Made by a program: the position numbers and the translations under genes. From Microbacterium sp. W4I4 (GTDB taxonomy: Bacteria; Actinomycetota; Actinomycetes; Actinomycetales; Microbacteriaceae), in the NCBI RefSeq assembly GCF_030816235.1, contig NZ_JAUSXT010000001.1, positions 1,178,001 to 1,242,000 on the forward strand: a DNA stretch of 64,000 nucleotides. Direction: 5' to 3'. Positions 35,615-46,547 of the stretch are shown here, one piece after another. Under the pieces are notes generated by a model, which was not told where the DNA came from, did no database searches, and saw only the letters and a program-made list of their open reading frames with translations. Each line of letters opens with the position of its first letter. Within the stretch, counting starts at the first letter, position 1.

Positions 35615-36147
35615 CCCGCCGCTGTCCCGCGCAGCGCGGCACCGGGCTCCGCGCACGCGCAGCGCTCCGGAGACCAGCTCGACCGGGCCAGTGCCTCGTC
35701 GCCGATCGGGTTCACGCCGGGTCCGGCCGCGAGGGCGTGACCGGCCAGCGCATGCAGGCACTTCACGCGGGTGGGCATGCCGCCCGCGGAGATCCCGTCG
35801 ATCTCCGGCACGTCGCCGAATCCGGCTCGGTCGGCGAGGTAGGCGTGGTGTGCGGCCAGATAGCCGGCGGCGACTGATTCGTCCTCGTCGAGAAGACGGG
35901 CGAGCTCGGGCATCACCTGCGTGGCCTCGAGCGTCGACATCGCGACCGTGGCGGCCGGATGGGTCAGGTAGTAGAACGTCGGGAACGGCGTTCCGTCGTC
36001 CAGCCGCGGTGCCGTGGCGACGACGGTCGGGTTGCCGCAGACGCAGCGTGCGGCGATGCCGACCACACCGCGGGCCGTGCGACCGAGCTGGCTGGACACG
36101 ACGTCGAGTTCGGCGGGCGTCGGCGTCTCGTAGGGCGGTGTCGTCAC
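35611..36147 (-). CDS. DUF501 domain protein
   Basis: This 178-residue cytoplasmic protein is of the DUF501 family, which regularly follows eno and ftsB in actinobacteria. Visible hallmarks are CVCGNPTVV, FPTFYYLTHP and a late region with GGMPTRVKCLHALAGHALAAGPGVNPIGD. Several Cys (CVCG, KCLH, CACA) hint at metal binding. The start is uncertain. GTG at 36147 begins the conserved part but its GGAGG is too close. GTG at 36204 overlaps the ftsB stop (GTGA) and would add 19 residues by coupling. Confidence 0.85.
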   Translation of the reverse strand: MTTPPYETPTPAELDVVSSQLGRTARGVVGIAARCVCGNPTVVATAPRLDDGTPFPTFYYLTHPAATVAMSTLEATQVMPELARLLDEDESVAAGYLAAHHAYLADRAGFGDVPEIDGISAGGMPTRVKCLHALAGHALAAGPGVNPIGDEALARSSWSPERCACAEPGAALRGTAAG

Positions 36148-36200
36148 CCCTCCAGCGTAGAGGGATCGACCTGTGTGAAGACCCAGCGCCCGCGGCGCAG

Positions 36201-36722
36201 TCACCGCGTGGGCGCCTCGACGGCGCTCTTCGCGAGGCCCGCGGCAGTCAGGCTGCGCAGCAGCTGCGGCATCCAGTCGGACGGGCGCTCCTGGATGGTG
36301 TCGCTGACGTGCTTCTGCTCGGGCGGGATGTCCGCGGGGTCGAGATCGTTGTCCACCAGGTAGACGACCTCGCCGGGACGGACGTAGTAGAGCCGCTCAC
36401 GCGCCTGCGTGGTGATGTACGCCGGGTCGTCCCAGCGCGTGCGCTCCTGCTCGAGGTCGGAGATCTGATCCTTCGTCAGCTGCACGGACTGCTCGAGTGC
36501 GGCGATCTTCTGCCGCTGGTCGATGTAGGTGCCGATCGACGGGACCAGGACCCAGGTGCCGAGGATGACCAGCGAGAGCATGATCACCGCGAAGGTCGAC
36601 AGCCGGATGCCACCCGCCCATTCGCGCACGTCGACCGCTCTCGCCGCACCTCGCGGCTTCCGCTCGGGAGCGGGCGCGGGTGCGGCAGGGGATGACGAAG
36701 GGGGAGCAGGTCGTCGTGCCAT
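36201..36722 (-). CDS. ftsB: FtsB/DivIC-type septum formation initiator
   Basis: This 173-residue bitopic division protein has a Pro/Ala-rich basic cytoplasmic N-terminus (1-40) and one membrane helix (about 42-64). An extracytoplasmic coiled coil (about 66-95) follows, then the DivIC motif RLYYVRPGEVVYLV. FtsB links FtsQ and FtsL in the divisome. It lies directly after eno in the standard actinobacterial order eno-ftsB-DUF501. AAGGAGGG precedes the ATG. Confidence 0.9.
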   Translation of the reverse strand: MARRPAPPSSSPAAPAPAPERKPRGAARAVDVREWAGGIRLSTFAVIMLSLVILGTWVLVPSIGTYIDQRQKIAALEQSVQLTKDQISDLEQERTRWDDPAYITTQARERLYYVRPGEVVYLVDNDLDPADIPPEQKHVSDTIQERPSDWMPQLLRSLTAAGLAKSAVEAPTR

Positions 36723-36764
36723 ACTCCCCCTCCTTCACTTCGGACTGTGGCGCAGATCCCCTGA

Positions 36765-38105
<1,341 letters not shown>

Positions 38106-38138
38106 CTAGTCGTGCGGCATCCGAGACCCCACGGCGTT

Positions 38139-38798
38139 TCAGACCAGCAGGGCGATGGCCACTCCATCCCAGCCCTTGACGCCCACCGTCTGCAGGGCTG
38201 TCGCGTCGAATCGCGGGTCCTCCCCCAGCATCCGCAGTCCGTCCCGCGTGCCTATGACCATCGGATCCGACGAGTCCGGGTTCGCGATCTCGCCCTCGCG
38301 CCCGATGTTGTCGACGATGACGACGGTGCCCGGATGTCCCAGCTTCGCGGCCCAGTCCAGGTAGATCGTGTTCGACTGCTTGTCGGCGTCGATGAACACG
38401 ACGTCGAACCCGCCGACCAGCGTGGGCAGCACGTCTGCGGCGCGGCCGACGCGGATGTCGACGCGGTCCCCCACTCCCGCCGCGTCGATGCTCGTGCGCG
38501 CGACCGCCGCATGCGCCGCCTCGGCCTCGATCGTGACGACGCGCCCCTGGTCGCCGACGGCTCGCGCCATCCAGATCGTGGAGTACCCGCCGAGCGTGCC
38601 GATCTCGAGCACGCGTCGCGCTCCTGCCAGACGCACGAGCAGGTTCAACAGCTTGCCGGCGACCGGGGCGACCTCGATCGCGGGCATCCCCGCGGCCTGC
38701 TGCGCGGCGAGGGCGGCGTCCAGCGCGGGGTCATGCCCGACCAGGGTCTCGGCGAGGAAGTCATCGGCAGCGCGCCAGGCGCCCGGAGTGGAGTCCAT
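38139..38798 (-). CDS. O-methyltransferase (class I SAM-dependent, COMT-like)
   Basis: This 219-residue enzyme is of the bacterial catechol O-methyltransferase-like family. The SAM motif is VLEIGTLGGYSTIWMA (about residues 63-78), the acidic motif II is IEAEA, and the metal-ligand stretch is FIDADKQ (about 136-142). The catalytic metal Asp/Asn VDNIGREG is also present. Substrate unknown. The ATG at 38798 is chosen because the recognisable fold begins just after it; the frame is open far upstream only as a shadow of the next gene. It lies between eno and the DUF1648 gene on the same strand. Confidence 0.87.
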   Translation of the reverse strand: MDSTPGAWRAADDFLAETLVGHDPALDAALAAQQAAGMPAIEVAPVAGKLLNLLVRLAGARRVLEIGTLGGYSTIWMARAVGDQGRVVTIEAEAAHAAVARTSIDAAGVGDRVDIRVGRAADVLPTLVGGFDVVFIDADKQSNTIYLDWAAKLGHPGTVVIVDNIGREGEIANPDSSDPMVIGTRDGLRMLGEDPRFDATALQTVGVKGWDGVAIALLV

Positions 38799-38842
38799 GC
38801 CCTCACTCAACCCCGGCGCGCCGCCCCGGTCAACCCTTCGGC

Positions 38843-39886
38843 TCAGCCCACCGGCCCCCGCCCCGCCGCACGATTGTCCAGGTACGCCTGCAGGATCGCC
38901 GCGCCGACCTCTGCTCCGTCGACGGTGACCACGAGCGGCCGCTTGTCCCGGCGCTCGACCTCGACCGCGGGGCCGGTGCGCAGCACGATGCCGGTGCGTC
39001 CGTCCAGCCCGAGCCTCCAGCCGAAGCCGCCGAACTCGCCGATGGGGTGGCACTCGACGGCGCGCACCGAGACGATCTCGTCCAGCGGCACGTGCACACG
39101 GGGGAAGCCGATCTGCGAGCGGACCATGAAACCTTCGGCCCCCGCGCGCACCCGGAACGACGCCGAGGAGGCGAACGCGAATCCGATGATCGCGAGGGTC
39201 AGCAGCGGGATCCAGAAGGCTTCGTGGGCCTCGACGACCATGACGGCGGTGATGCCGACCACGACGACGACCACCACTCCGATGAGGATCATGACCGCGC
39301 GGGGCATCGTCGCGGTGGCCATCCACACGACCCGCTCCCCCGCCGCGATCGAACTCAGGTGCGCCGGCCTCAAGGGCGCCGCGGGAGTGGGACCCACATC
39401 GGGCTGCAGCACCCAGCCGGCGGCGGTCAGGACGAGCAGCGCGCAGAAGCCGCCGATCACCACCGGCCAGATCGGTCCGACCTGCGACGCATCCGCGATC
39501 CCGCGCTGCACGGCGACCGATCCGAGGTTCATCACGGCGCTGAGCCCGGACAGGCCGAGGGCCATCGCTCCCAGCAGCCGTGCGGCACCACCCCACTGCT
39601 GCCGTCCCATCGCGAGCGTGCCCACCACCATCAGCAGGGGCAGTCCGAGACCGAGTGCGATCGTGATCCACAGGTAACTCGAGGCCGCACCGAATCCGTC
39701 GGCACTGCCGACGCCCCAGTGCGTGGCAGCGGGATCGGGCAGTTCCGGAAGCCAGACGGCGATCAGGCCGACGGCGACCGCCGTGATGATCACCGGAAGC
39801 ACGAGCCCGATGACGATCAGGGCGCGGCGCGCTCGACGAACCTCCGTCTCGTGCACGGCGGTCACGGACTGCTCGTAGGTGTTCAT
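38843..39886 (-). CDS. DUF1648 domain membrane protein
   Basis: This 347-residue membrane protein has about six hydrophobic segments. The N-terminal part contains PDPAATHWGVGSADGFGAASSY, the DUF1648 pattern (PxxxPxHWxxxGxxD). A C-terminal beta-rich domain of about 110 residues resembles a PH-like fold (RVHVPLDEIVSVRAVE). Such proteins are partners of small GntR (YtrA-type) regulators in Gram-positives, and the GntR gene here overlaps its start (ATGA). Function unknown, possibly envelope stress or transport. Confidence 0.82.
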   Translation of the reverse strand: MNTYEQSVTAVHETEVRRARRALIVIGLVLPVIITAVAVGLIAVWLPELPDPAATHWGVGSADGFGAASSYLWITIALGLGLPLLMVVGTLAMGRQQWGGAARLLGAMALGLSGLSAVMNLGSVAVQRGIADASQVGPIWPVVIGGFCALLVLTAAGWVLQPDVGPTPAAPLRPAHLSSIAAGERVVWMATATMPRAVMILIGVVVVVVVGITAVMVVEAHEAFWIPLLTLAIIGFAFASSASFRVRAGAEGFMVRSQIGFPRVHVPLDEIVSVRAVECHPIGEFGGFGWRLGLDGRTGIVLRTGPAVEVERRDKRPLVVTVDGAEVGAAILQAYLDNRAAGRGPVG

Positions 39887-40233
39887 GGGGTCATCTCCTT
39901 GATGAGTGCGGCGAGCGTGGCAGGGGTGAGTCCGAGTTCCGCGGCATGGTCGACCAGCGCGGCGATCTCGTCGGAGAGTTCGGCGAGCGGGGCGGCGGAT
40001 GCCGAGATGACGGCTCCGCGCCCGCGGCGCAGATCGATCAGCCCCTCGTCGCGCAGCTCCTGGTAGGCGCGCAGCGCCGTGTGCACGTTCACGTCCACGG
40101 CATCCGCCACTTCGCGAGCGGCGGGCAGACGGTCGCCGGGACGCAGCCGCCCGGCGAGCACATCGCCGCGCACGGATGCCGCGATCTGCTCGAACAGCGG
40201 CCGGGCGCTGTCGGGATCGATTCGAATGAGCAT
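39883..40233 (-). CDS. GntR family regulator, short YtrA type
   Basis: This 116-residue regulator has an N-terminal GntR winged helix (about 1-72; PLFEQIAASVRGDVLAGRLRPGDRLP, AREVADAVDVNVHTALRAYQEL). The short C-terminal helical tail fits the YtrA subfamily, which dimerises through two helices. The ATG at 40233 follows GAAAGGGG, which is better than an ATG six codons upstream. It overlaps the DUF1648 gene and probably represses the two-gene operon through the repeats at 40254-40292. Confidence 0.9.
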   Translation of the reverse strand: MLIRIDPDSARPLFEQIAASVRGDVLAGRLRPGDRLPAAREVADAVDVNVHTALRAYQELRDEGLIDLRRGRGAVISASAAPLAELSDEIAALVDHAAELGLTPATLAALIKEMTP

Positions 40234-40253
40234 GACCACCCCTTTCGCCACTT

Positions 40254-40292
40254 ATTCTATTCCAACTAGATCAACTAGTGCAAGTAGATCAA
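40254..40292 (-). promoter_or_regulatory. Promoter and likely operator of the GntR-DUF1648 operon
   Basis: On the minus strand TTGCAC (40278-40283), an 18-nt gap and TAGAAT (40254-40259) form a sigma-A-like promoter. Over it lie two direct copies of TAGATCAA (40267-40274 and 40285-40292) and the palindrome CTAGATCAACTAG. YtrA-type GntR proteins bind such CTAG-containing repeats, so autorepression is likely. Confidence 0.6.
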
Positions 40293-40350
40293 TTGTGGAC
40301 GCTCGCCAGCCGATGCGGACCATGCTGCGACGACCGCGCAGAATGTCGGC

Positions 40351-40824
40351 ATGCGCATCACTCCCCGACGGCTCGCCATCGGCATGAGCCTGTGGATCCC
40401 CAACCTGTTCAGCGGCATCCGCATCCGTCGCTTCAGCGATGACTGGACGCACGCCACCGTCGAACTGCACGTGAACGTGTTCACCCGCAACTACGTGAAG
40501 ACGGCGTTCGGCGGGTCGATGTCGGCCATGACCGACCCGTACTTCTTCATGCTGGTGATGCACCAGCTGGGCCGGGACCACGTCGTGTGGGACACCCGCG
40601 GCGAGATCGAGTTCCTCAAGCCCGGCCGCGGCGTGCTGACCGCGCACTTCCATGTCCCCGAGGAGAAGGCCGCCGAGCTGCGAGAGCGCGCCCGAGGAGG
40701 TGCGAAGGTGCTGGAGTGGTTCGAGACGGTGATCACGGATGCCGACGGCGACGTCGTCGCGAAGGTGCGCCGCGAGGTGTACGTGCGCGAGAAGAAGCGC
40801 GTGACGGCGACCGACGCGCGATAG
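40351..40824 (+). CDS. DUF4442 (thioesterase-like hotdog) protein
   Basis: This 157-residue protein has a hotdog-like layout. ATVELHVNVFTRNYVKTAFGGSMSAMTDPYF is the substrate-helix region of DUF4442, and VVWDTRGEIEFLKPGRGVLTAHFHV forms the following strands. Related proteins are acyl-CoA thioesterase-like, with activity mostly untested. CAGAAT (40339-40344) ends 6 nt before the ATG, compatible with a leaderless start. Divergent from gntR. Confidence 0.82.
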   Translation: MRITPRRLAIGMSLWIPNLFSGIRIRRFSDDWTHATVELHVNVFTRNYVKTAFGGSMSAMTDPYFFMLVMHQLGRDHVVWDTRGEIEFLKPGRGVLTAHFHVPEEKAAELRERARGGAKVLEWFETVITDADGDVVAKVRREVYVREKKRVTATDAR

Positions 40825-40862
40825 GTCTCCCGTTGTTCACCTTGCGCTGACACGATGGACGG

Positions 40863-42095
40863 ATGCCCCTCGCACGCAGTCTGACACTGACGGATGCCGT
40901 CGCCATCGGCCTCGGCTCGATGATCGGCGCCGGCGTGTTCGCCGTGTGGGCGCCCGCGCTCGGGGCGGCCGGATCCGGCATCCTCATCGCCCTGGCGATC
41001 GCCGCGTTCGTCGCCTTCTGCAACGCGACCTCCTCCGCCCAGCTCGCAGCGGTGCACCCGGTCTCGGGCGGCACCTACTCGTACGCCCGCGCCGAGATCG
41101 GCCCCTGGGCGGGGTACGTGGCGGGCTGGTGCTTCGTGATCGGCAAGCTCGCGAGCTGCGCGGCGATGGCGATGACCTTCGCCGCGTACGCCGCCCCCGA
41201 GCAGTGGCGCACGCCCGTCGCGGTGCTCGCGGTCGCCGCGCTCGGCGCCGTGAACTGCTTCGGGGTCACGCGCACGGCCCTGCTCACCCGCATCCTCGTC
41301 GTCGTCTCCCTGCTGGGGCTCGCGGTCGTCGTCGCGGCCGGCTTCGCCACCGAGCCCGGCGCAACCCCCGCTCCGCTTCCGGATGCCACCGCGTACGGAG
41401 TTCTGCAGGGCGCCGGGCTGCTGTTCTTCGCGTTCGCCGGCTATGCCCGCATCGCCACGATGGGCGAGGAGGTGACCGACCCCACGCGGAACATCCCGCG
41501 GGCGATCGTGCTCGCCCTGGGCGGCGCCATCGTGGTCTACGTGCTGGTCGCGCTGGCCGTGATGCTCACGCTGGGCGCGGATGCCGTCGGCAGCGCGCAC
41601 CCCGTCGCCGATGTCGTCACCGCGAGCGGGTGGTCCTGGGCGGGACCCGTCGTGCGGGTGGCCGCTGCTGCCGCATCCCTGGGCGCGCTGCTCGCCCTGC
41701 TCACCGGCATCGGCCGCACCACGCTGGCGATGGCGCGCGAAGGGGATCTGCCGCGCTGGCTGGCTGCCGTGAACGCCCGCTGGCAGGTGCCGCGCCGGGC
41801 CGAGATCGTGATCGCGGTGATCGTCATCGCGGTCGTGCTGGTGGCAGACCTGCGTGACGCGATCGGCTTCTCCTCGTTCGGCGTGCTGCTGTACTACCTG
41901 CTCGCGAATGCCTCGGCCTTCCGCCAGGGTGCGGACGTGCGGCGCTACCCGAAGGCCCTGCAGGTGCTGGGCGCGCTCGGTTGCATCGTGCTGGTGAGCA
42001 CCCTGCCCGTGCTCGCCTCCGTCATCGGCACCGTGGTCGTGCTGATCGGCATCGCCTATCGGGCTGTGCGGCTGCGGGTGGCGGCACGCCGCTGA
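40863..42095 (+). CDS. APC family amino acid permease
   Basis: This 410-residue transporter has about 12 membrane helices. The first helix contains GLGSMIGAGVFAVWAPA, the glycine-rich substrate-binding break of amino acid-polyamine-organocation permeases. Helix 6 region FFAFAGYARIATMGEEV is also typical. The substrate cannot be read. The C-terminus is shorter than in many APC proteins. CACGAT ends 6 nt before the ATG, a weak -10. Confidence 0.88.
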   Translation: MPLARSLTLTDAVAIGLGSMIGAGVFAVWAPALGAAGSGILIALAIAAFVAFCNATSSAQLAAVHPVSGGTYSYARAEIGPWAGYVAGWCFVIGKLASCAAMAMTFAAYAAPEQWRTPVAVLAVAALGAVNCFGVTRTALLTRILVVVSLLGLAVVVAAGFATEPGATPAPLPDATAYGVLQGAGLLFFAFAGYARIATMGEEVTDPTRNIPRAIVLALGGAIVVYVLVALAVMLTLGADAVGSAHPVADVVTASGWSWAGPVVRVAAAAASLGALLALLTGIGRTTLAMAREGDLPRWLAAVNARWQVPRRAEIVIAVIVIAVVLVADLRDAIGFSSFGVLLYYLLANASAFRQGADVRRYPKALQVLGALGCIVLVSTLPVLASVIGTVVVLIGIAYRAVRLRVAARR

Positions 42096-42144
42096 CGTCG
42101 GCGGCCGCCTTATGCGCCACGAAACGGGGACTGCGGGTCCCGGG

Positions 42145-42930
42145 TCACCGGATTGCGGATGCGGCCAGCGCGGCGGCGACGGCGGGCAGCAGGGCCTCGG
42201 CGGTGCGGCGGTATCCGAGTGCACTGGGATGGAACCGATCGAGGCTGAACATCTGCTCCGGCTCGTCGAGGAACAGCGGTCCGACGGTCCTGCCCAGGGA
42301 GACGGATGCCGCGCCCGCCTGCTCCGTTCCCTCGGCCTGAGCCTCGGCGAGCCTGCGCGAGAGCCGGGACGCCAGCGTCCGCAGCGGCTGAGGCACGGGA
42401 CGCAGCGCACCGAGGTCCGGGCAGGTTCCGACCACGACCCGGGCGCCGCGCGCCTGAAGGCGATCGATCGCCTCGACCAGGTGCCGCACGGATTCGGCGA
42501 CGGGAATCCGATGAGTGACGTCGTTGCCGCCGACGACGATCACCGCGACGTCCGCCCGGTCCTCGGGCGCGAGCCGATCCAGCTGCGCGGCGAGGTCAGG
42601 CGACTCGGAGCCGACGACGGCGAGCGAGCGCAGCCGCACGGGCCGCCCGATGCGCTTCGCGAGGCTCTTCGCCAGTCGTCCACCGAGGGTCTCCTTGGGC
42701 CGGGTCGCACCGAGTCCCGCGGCGACCGAATCACCGATGATCAGCAGGTCGACCGGTTCACCGGGCAGGCGTCGCCGCCACACGCGGTCCACGGCGAGGG
42801 CATCCTCCCCGAGAGGCTTGCCGATGCGGCGGCGGGCGACGGCAGCCTGCCGCGCGAGGCCGAAGCGGATGCCGAGCACAGCAGCTCCCAGCACGACGGC
42901 GCTCATCGCAGTGACGCGGATGCGATCCAT
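42145..42930 (-). CDS. SGNH/GDSL hydrolase, membrane-anchored
   Basis: This 261-residue esterase/lipase-like protein has an N-terminal signal anchor (about residues 5-25) and the SGNH blocks. Block I is LLIIGDSVAAGLG with catalytic Ser (about 73), block III is VGGNDVTH (about 145), and block V is DRFHPSALGY with catalytic Asp and His (about 238-241). The substrate is unknown; family members include cell-wall and lipid deacylases. The ATG at 42930 is chosen because the anchor begins there; the frame is open upstream into repeats without coding character. Confidence 0.85.
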   Translation of the reverse strand: MDRIRVTAMSAVVLGAAVLGIRFGLARQAAVARRRIGKPLGEDALAVDRVWRRRLPGEPVDLLIIGDSVAAGLGATRPKETLGGRLAKSLAKRIGRPVRLRSLAVVGSESPDLAAQLDRLAPEDRADVAVIVVGGNDVTHRIPVAESVRHLVEAIDRLQARGARVVVGTCPDLGALRPVPQPLRTLASRLSRRLAEAQAEGTEQAGAASVSLGRTVGPLFLDEPEQMFSLDRFHPSALGYRRTAEALLPAVAAALAASAIR

Positions 42931-42984
42931 GCATCCGATCCCACCGCGCCGATGTGAACGCCCCGTGAACGGGCGGCCCGGCCC

Positions 42985-43070
42985 CCTGCACGACCTGGGC
43001 ACGTAAGCACGACCGGATGCCGGAGTGCCCGTGCAGGTGTTCCCGGGTCGTGCACGTGTCCCCGTGCAGG
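42985..43070. repeat. Palindromic intergenic element (TGCACGACCTGGG family)
   Basis: TGCACGACCTGGG (from 42987) faces CCCGGGTCGTGCA (from 43042) with one G/T wobble. GTGCAGG units appear again at about 43031 and 43064. It fills the gap between the SGNH gene and palindrome copy 3 of family A. Confidence 0.55.
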
Positions 43071-43078
43071 ATACGAAA

Positions 43079-43147
43079 CGGGAGCCGACACGCCACATGC
43101 AGGACGTTCTCCGCGAATCGGTCCGACATGTGGCGTGTCGGCCCCCG
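43079..43147. repeat. 69-nt palindromic repeat, family A copy 3 (diverged)
   Basis: Same 69-nt length as the copies at 18064 and 19107. The stem changes AGATG/CATCT to ACATG/CATGT, a compensatory pair change that keeps the hairpin. It lies 20 nt after the hisS stop, so it could terminate hisS. Confidence 0.85.
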
Positions 43148-43166
43148 AACTGTGGCGGCGCCGGGG

Positions 43167-44459
43167 TCAGGCCAGCGGCTTGACCTCCGCGGACCCGGGC
43201 TCGTCGCCGGCGCGGACGGAGGCGAAGCCGGTGTAGCCGTCGGCCGCGGACCGCTCCAGCAGCGCCTTGAGGTTCTTCGTGCGCCGCTCGAGCCGCACGC
43301 GGGCGGCACCGCCGGAACGCAGCAGCGCGGCCTTGTGCGCGAGCAGCTCGGTCACCGGGACGTCGGCGTCGTGGATGAGGACGACCGCCTGCGCGGCATC
43401 CGCCTCCTGCTCGGCGACGAGGTCGACGATGCGCTCGAAGCCGATCGAGAAGCCGACCGCGGGAACCTGCTGGCCGAGGAAGCGGCCGATCATGCCGTCG
43501 TAGCGGCCGCCACCCCCCAGCGAGTAGCTGACCGAGGGGTGCGCGAGCTCGAAGATCGTGCCGGTGTAGTAGCCCATGCCGCGCACGAGGAAGGGGTCGT
43601 AGACGAGCGGCGGCTCCCCGGCATCCGGACGCGCGGCGACGACGGCGTCGCCCAGGCCGACCAGGTGCGCGACGAGCTCGTCCGGCGCACCCGCGGGGAG
43701 CGCCTTGCGGATCTGACGCTCGCCGTACGGGTTGTACTCCATCGTCTGCGGGCGCACGAGGAACACCGCGAAGGCGTCGACGGCGGACGCTGTCGTGCCG
43801 CGCTCACGGAGCTCGGCGGCCACGCCGTCGGGTCCGATCTTGTCGAGCTTGTCGATCGTGATGAGCACGCCGGGACGCTCATCCTCGGTGAAGCCGAAGC
43901 TGTCCAGCATCCATTCCAGTGCGCGACGGTCGTTCACGCGCACCGTCCCACCCTCGAGCCCGAGGGCGTCGATCGTGTCGAGGGATGCGATGATCAGCTC
44001 GGCCTCGGCGCGGGCGCTGTCGTCGCCGATGATGTCGATGTCGCACTGCACGAACTGGCGGTACCGGCCCTTCTGCGGGCGCTCAGCGCGCCAGACCGGA
44101 CCGATCTGGATGGAGCGGAACACCGTGGGCAGCTGACCGCGGTTGGTCGCGTAGAACCGGGCGAGCGGCACGGTCAGGTCGTAGCGCAGGCCAAGATCGC
44201 TGAGGGCGGCGGGGTCCTCAGCGCCCTCGCGGATCGCATCCGCGTCGAGGCCTCGGCGCAGGATGTTGTACGAGAGCTTCTCGTTGTCGCCGCCGATGCC
44301 GGCATGCAGCCGGTCGTACTCCTCGACCACGGGGGTCTCGATCTCGTCGAATCCGTGCGCGCGGTAGCGCTCGCGGATGACGGCGAGCACGCGCTCGCGT
44401 CGGGCCTTGTCAGCGGGGAGGAAGTCGCGCATGCCGCGCGGCGGGTTCACGTTTGCCAC
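43167..44459 (-). CDS. hisS: Histidyl-tRNA synthetase
   Basis: This 430-residue class II synthetase charges tRNA-His. Motif 2 lies in QIGPVWRAERPQKGRYRQF, the histidine-specific motif A-like LVYDPFLVRGMGYYTG is present, and motif 3 is VGFSIGFERI. Next to it is SLGGGGRYDGMIG. The C-terminal anticodon-binding domain starts near residue 340. The GTG at 44459 begins the conserved MANVNPPRGMRDF-type start; an upstream GTG/ATG would add unrelated residues. Monocistronic between two repeat elements. Confidence 0.96.
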   Translation of the reverse strand: MANVNPPRGMRDFLPADKARRERVLAVIRERYRAHGFDEIETPVVEEYDRLHAGIGGDNEKLSYNILRRGLDADAIREGAEDPAALSDLGLRYDLTVPLARFYATNRGQLPTVFRSIQIGPVWRAERPQKGRYRQFVQCDIDIIGDDSARAEAELIIASLDTIDALGLEGGTVRVNDRRALEWMLDSFGFTEDERPGVLITIDKLDKIGPDGVAAELRERGTTASAVDAFAVFLVRPQTMEYNPYGERQIRKALPAGAPDELVAHLVGLGDAVVAARPDAGEPPLVYDPFLVRGMGYYTGTIFELAHPSVSYSLGGGGRYDGMIGRFLGQQVPAVGFSIGFERIVDLVAEQEADAAQAVVLIHDADVPVTELLAHKAALLRSGGAARVRLERRTKNLKALLERSAADGYTGFASVRAGDEPGSAEVKPLA

Positions 44460-44511
44460 CCGTCCATCTTCCCAGGTCTGACGAGCACGCCCGACTCCGC
44501 GCCCCATCGGG

Positions 44512-44603
44512 CTGGATCAGAAACGCACCCGCAGACGCCGATTCCCCTGCGTTCTTGATCCAGGTCGAATCGCGGACGACCACTCGGTGCGTTTTCGATC
44601 CAG
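44512..44603. repeat. Palindromic intergenic element (CTGGATCAGAAACGCACC family)
   Basis: One forward unit, CTGGATCAGAAACGCACC (44512-44529), is followed by two reverse units. These are CCTGCGTTCTTGATCCAG (44546-44563) and GGTGCGTTTTCGATCCAG (44586-44603). It lies between mazG and hisS, both minus strand, and contains no coding signal. Confidence 0.7.
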
Positions 44604-44621
44604 GCTGAGCGTCGATGCGCC

Positions 44622-45269
44622 TCAGGGTCGGGACTCGGCGGCGCGGACCTGGTCCTCCAGCAGGCGCAGGCGCTCGCGCAGCGCGCGCTCGGCATCCCAT
44701 CCGTTCTCGCGCGCCTGCGCGACGAGGGCGAGCAGGGCGTCGCCGAGCTCGGCCTCTGAGGCGGGCTCGGATGCCGCGGCGGGGTCATCCACGACCTTGG
44801 CGGCGCGGCCGAGCACCTTCTGCGCCCGGGCCAGCGCCGGCATGCCGCTCGGCACGCCGTCGAGCACGCTGCGCCGCTCCTTCTTCTCCAGAGCCTTGGC
44901 CGCATTCCAGTGCACCAGCACCTCTTCGGGCGTCGTGGCGACGGCATCCGCGAAGACGTGCGGATGCCGACGGACCATCTTCTCGGTGAGACCTCGCGCC
45001 ACGTCGTCGATGTCGAACGGCTCCTCAGGGTCCTGCGCGGCGACGGCCGCGTGGAACAGCACCTGCCAGAGCAGGTCGCCGAGCTCCTCGCGCATCTCGG
45101 CGCGATCCCCGCTCTCGACGGCGTCGATGAGCTCGTGCGACTCCTCGATGAGGTACGGCACCAGATCACGATGCGTGATCTGCTGCGACCACACACAGCG
45201 CTCCCGCACCTGGCGCATGGTCTCCGCCGCAGCGCGCAGCGGATCGGGCAGCTGCAGCGGATCAGTCAT
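44622..45269 (-). CDS. mazG: MazG family nucleoside triphosphate pyrophosphohydrolase
   Basis: This 215-residue house-cleaning all-alpha NTP pyrophosphatase has the MazG metal site EESHELIDAV and EMREELGDLLWQV (E-x2-E and E-x2-D). A shortened C-terminal half lies around LGRAAKVVDD. It is about the length of actinobacterial MazG, not the two-domain E. coli enzyme. The second of two ATGs (45269) is chosen because GAGGAGG lies 6 nt before it but touches the first. The stop of nhaA is 12 nt upstream. Confidence 0.92.
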   Translation of the reverse strand: MTDPLQLPDPLRAAAETMRQVRERCVWSQQITHRDLVPYLIEESHELIDAVESGDRAEMREELGDLLWQVLFHAAVAAQDPEEPFDIDDVARGLTEKMVRRHPHVFADAVATTPEEVLVHWNAAKALEKKERRSVLDGVPSGMPALARAQKVLGRAAKVVDDPAAASEPASEAELGDALLALVAQARENGWDAERALRERLRLLEDQVRAAESRP

Positions 45270-45280
45270 GGCCATCCTCC

Positions 45281-46447
<1,167 letters not shown>

Positions 46448-46547
46448 CGTCTCCATGCTAGGGCCCAGGCCTGTGCGCGCCACGGCCGGCGGCCCGTCGC
46501 CCGTCACGAAGAACGGATGCCGAATGGACGCGGGATACGCTCGAAAC

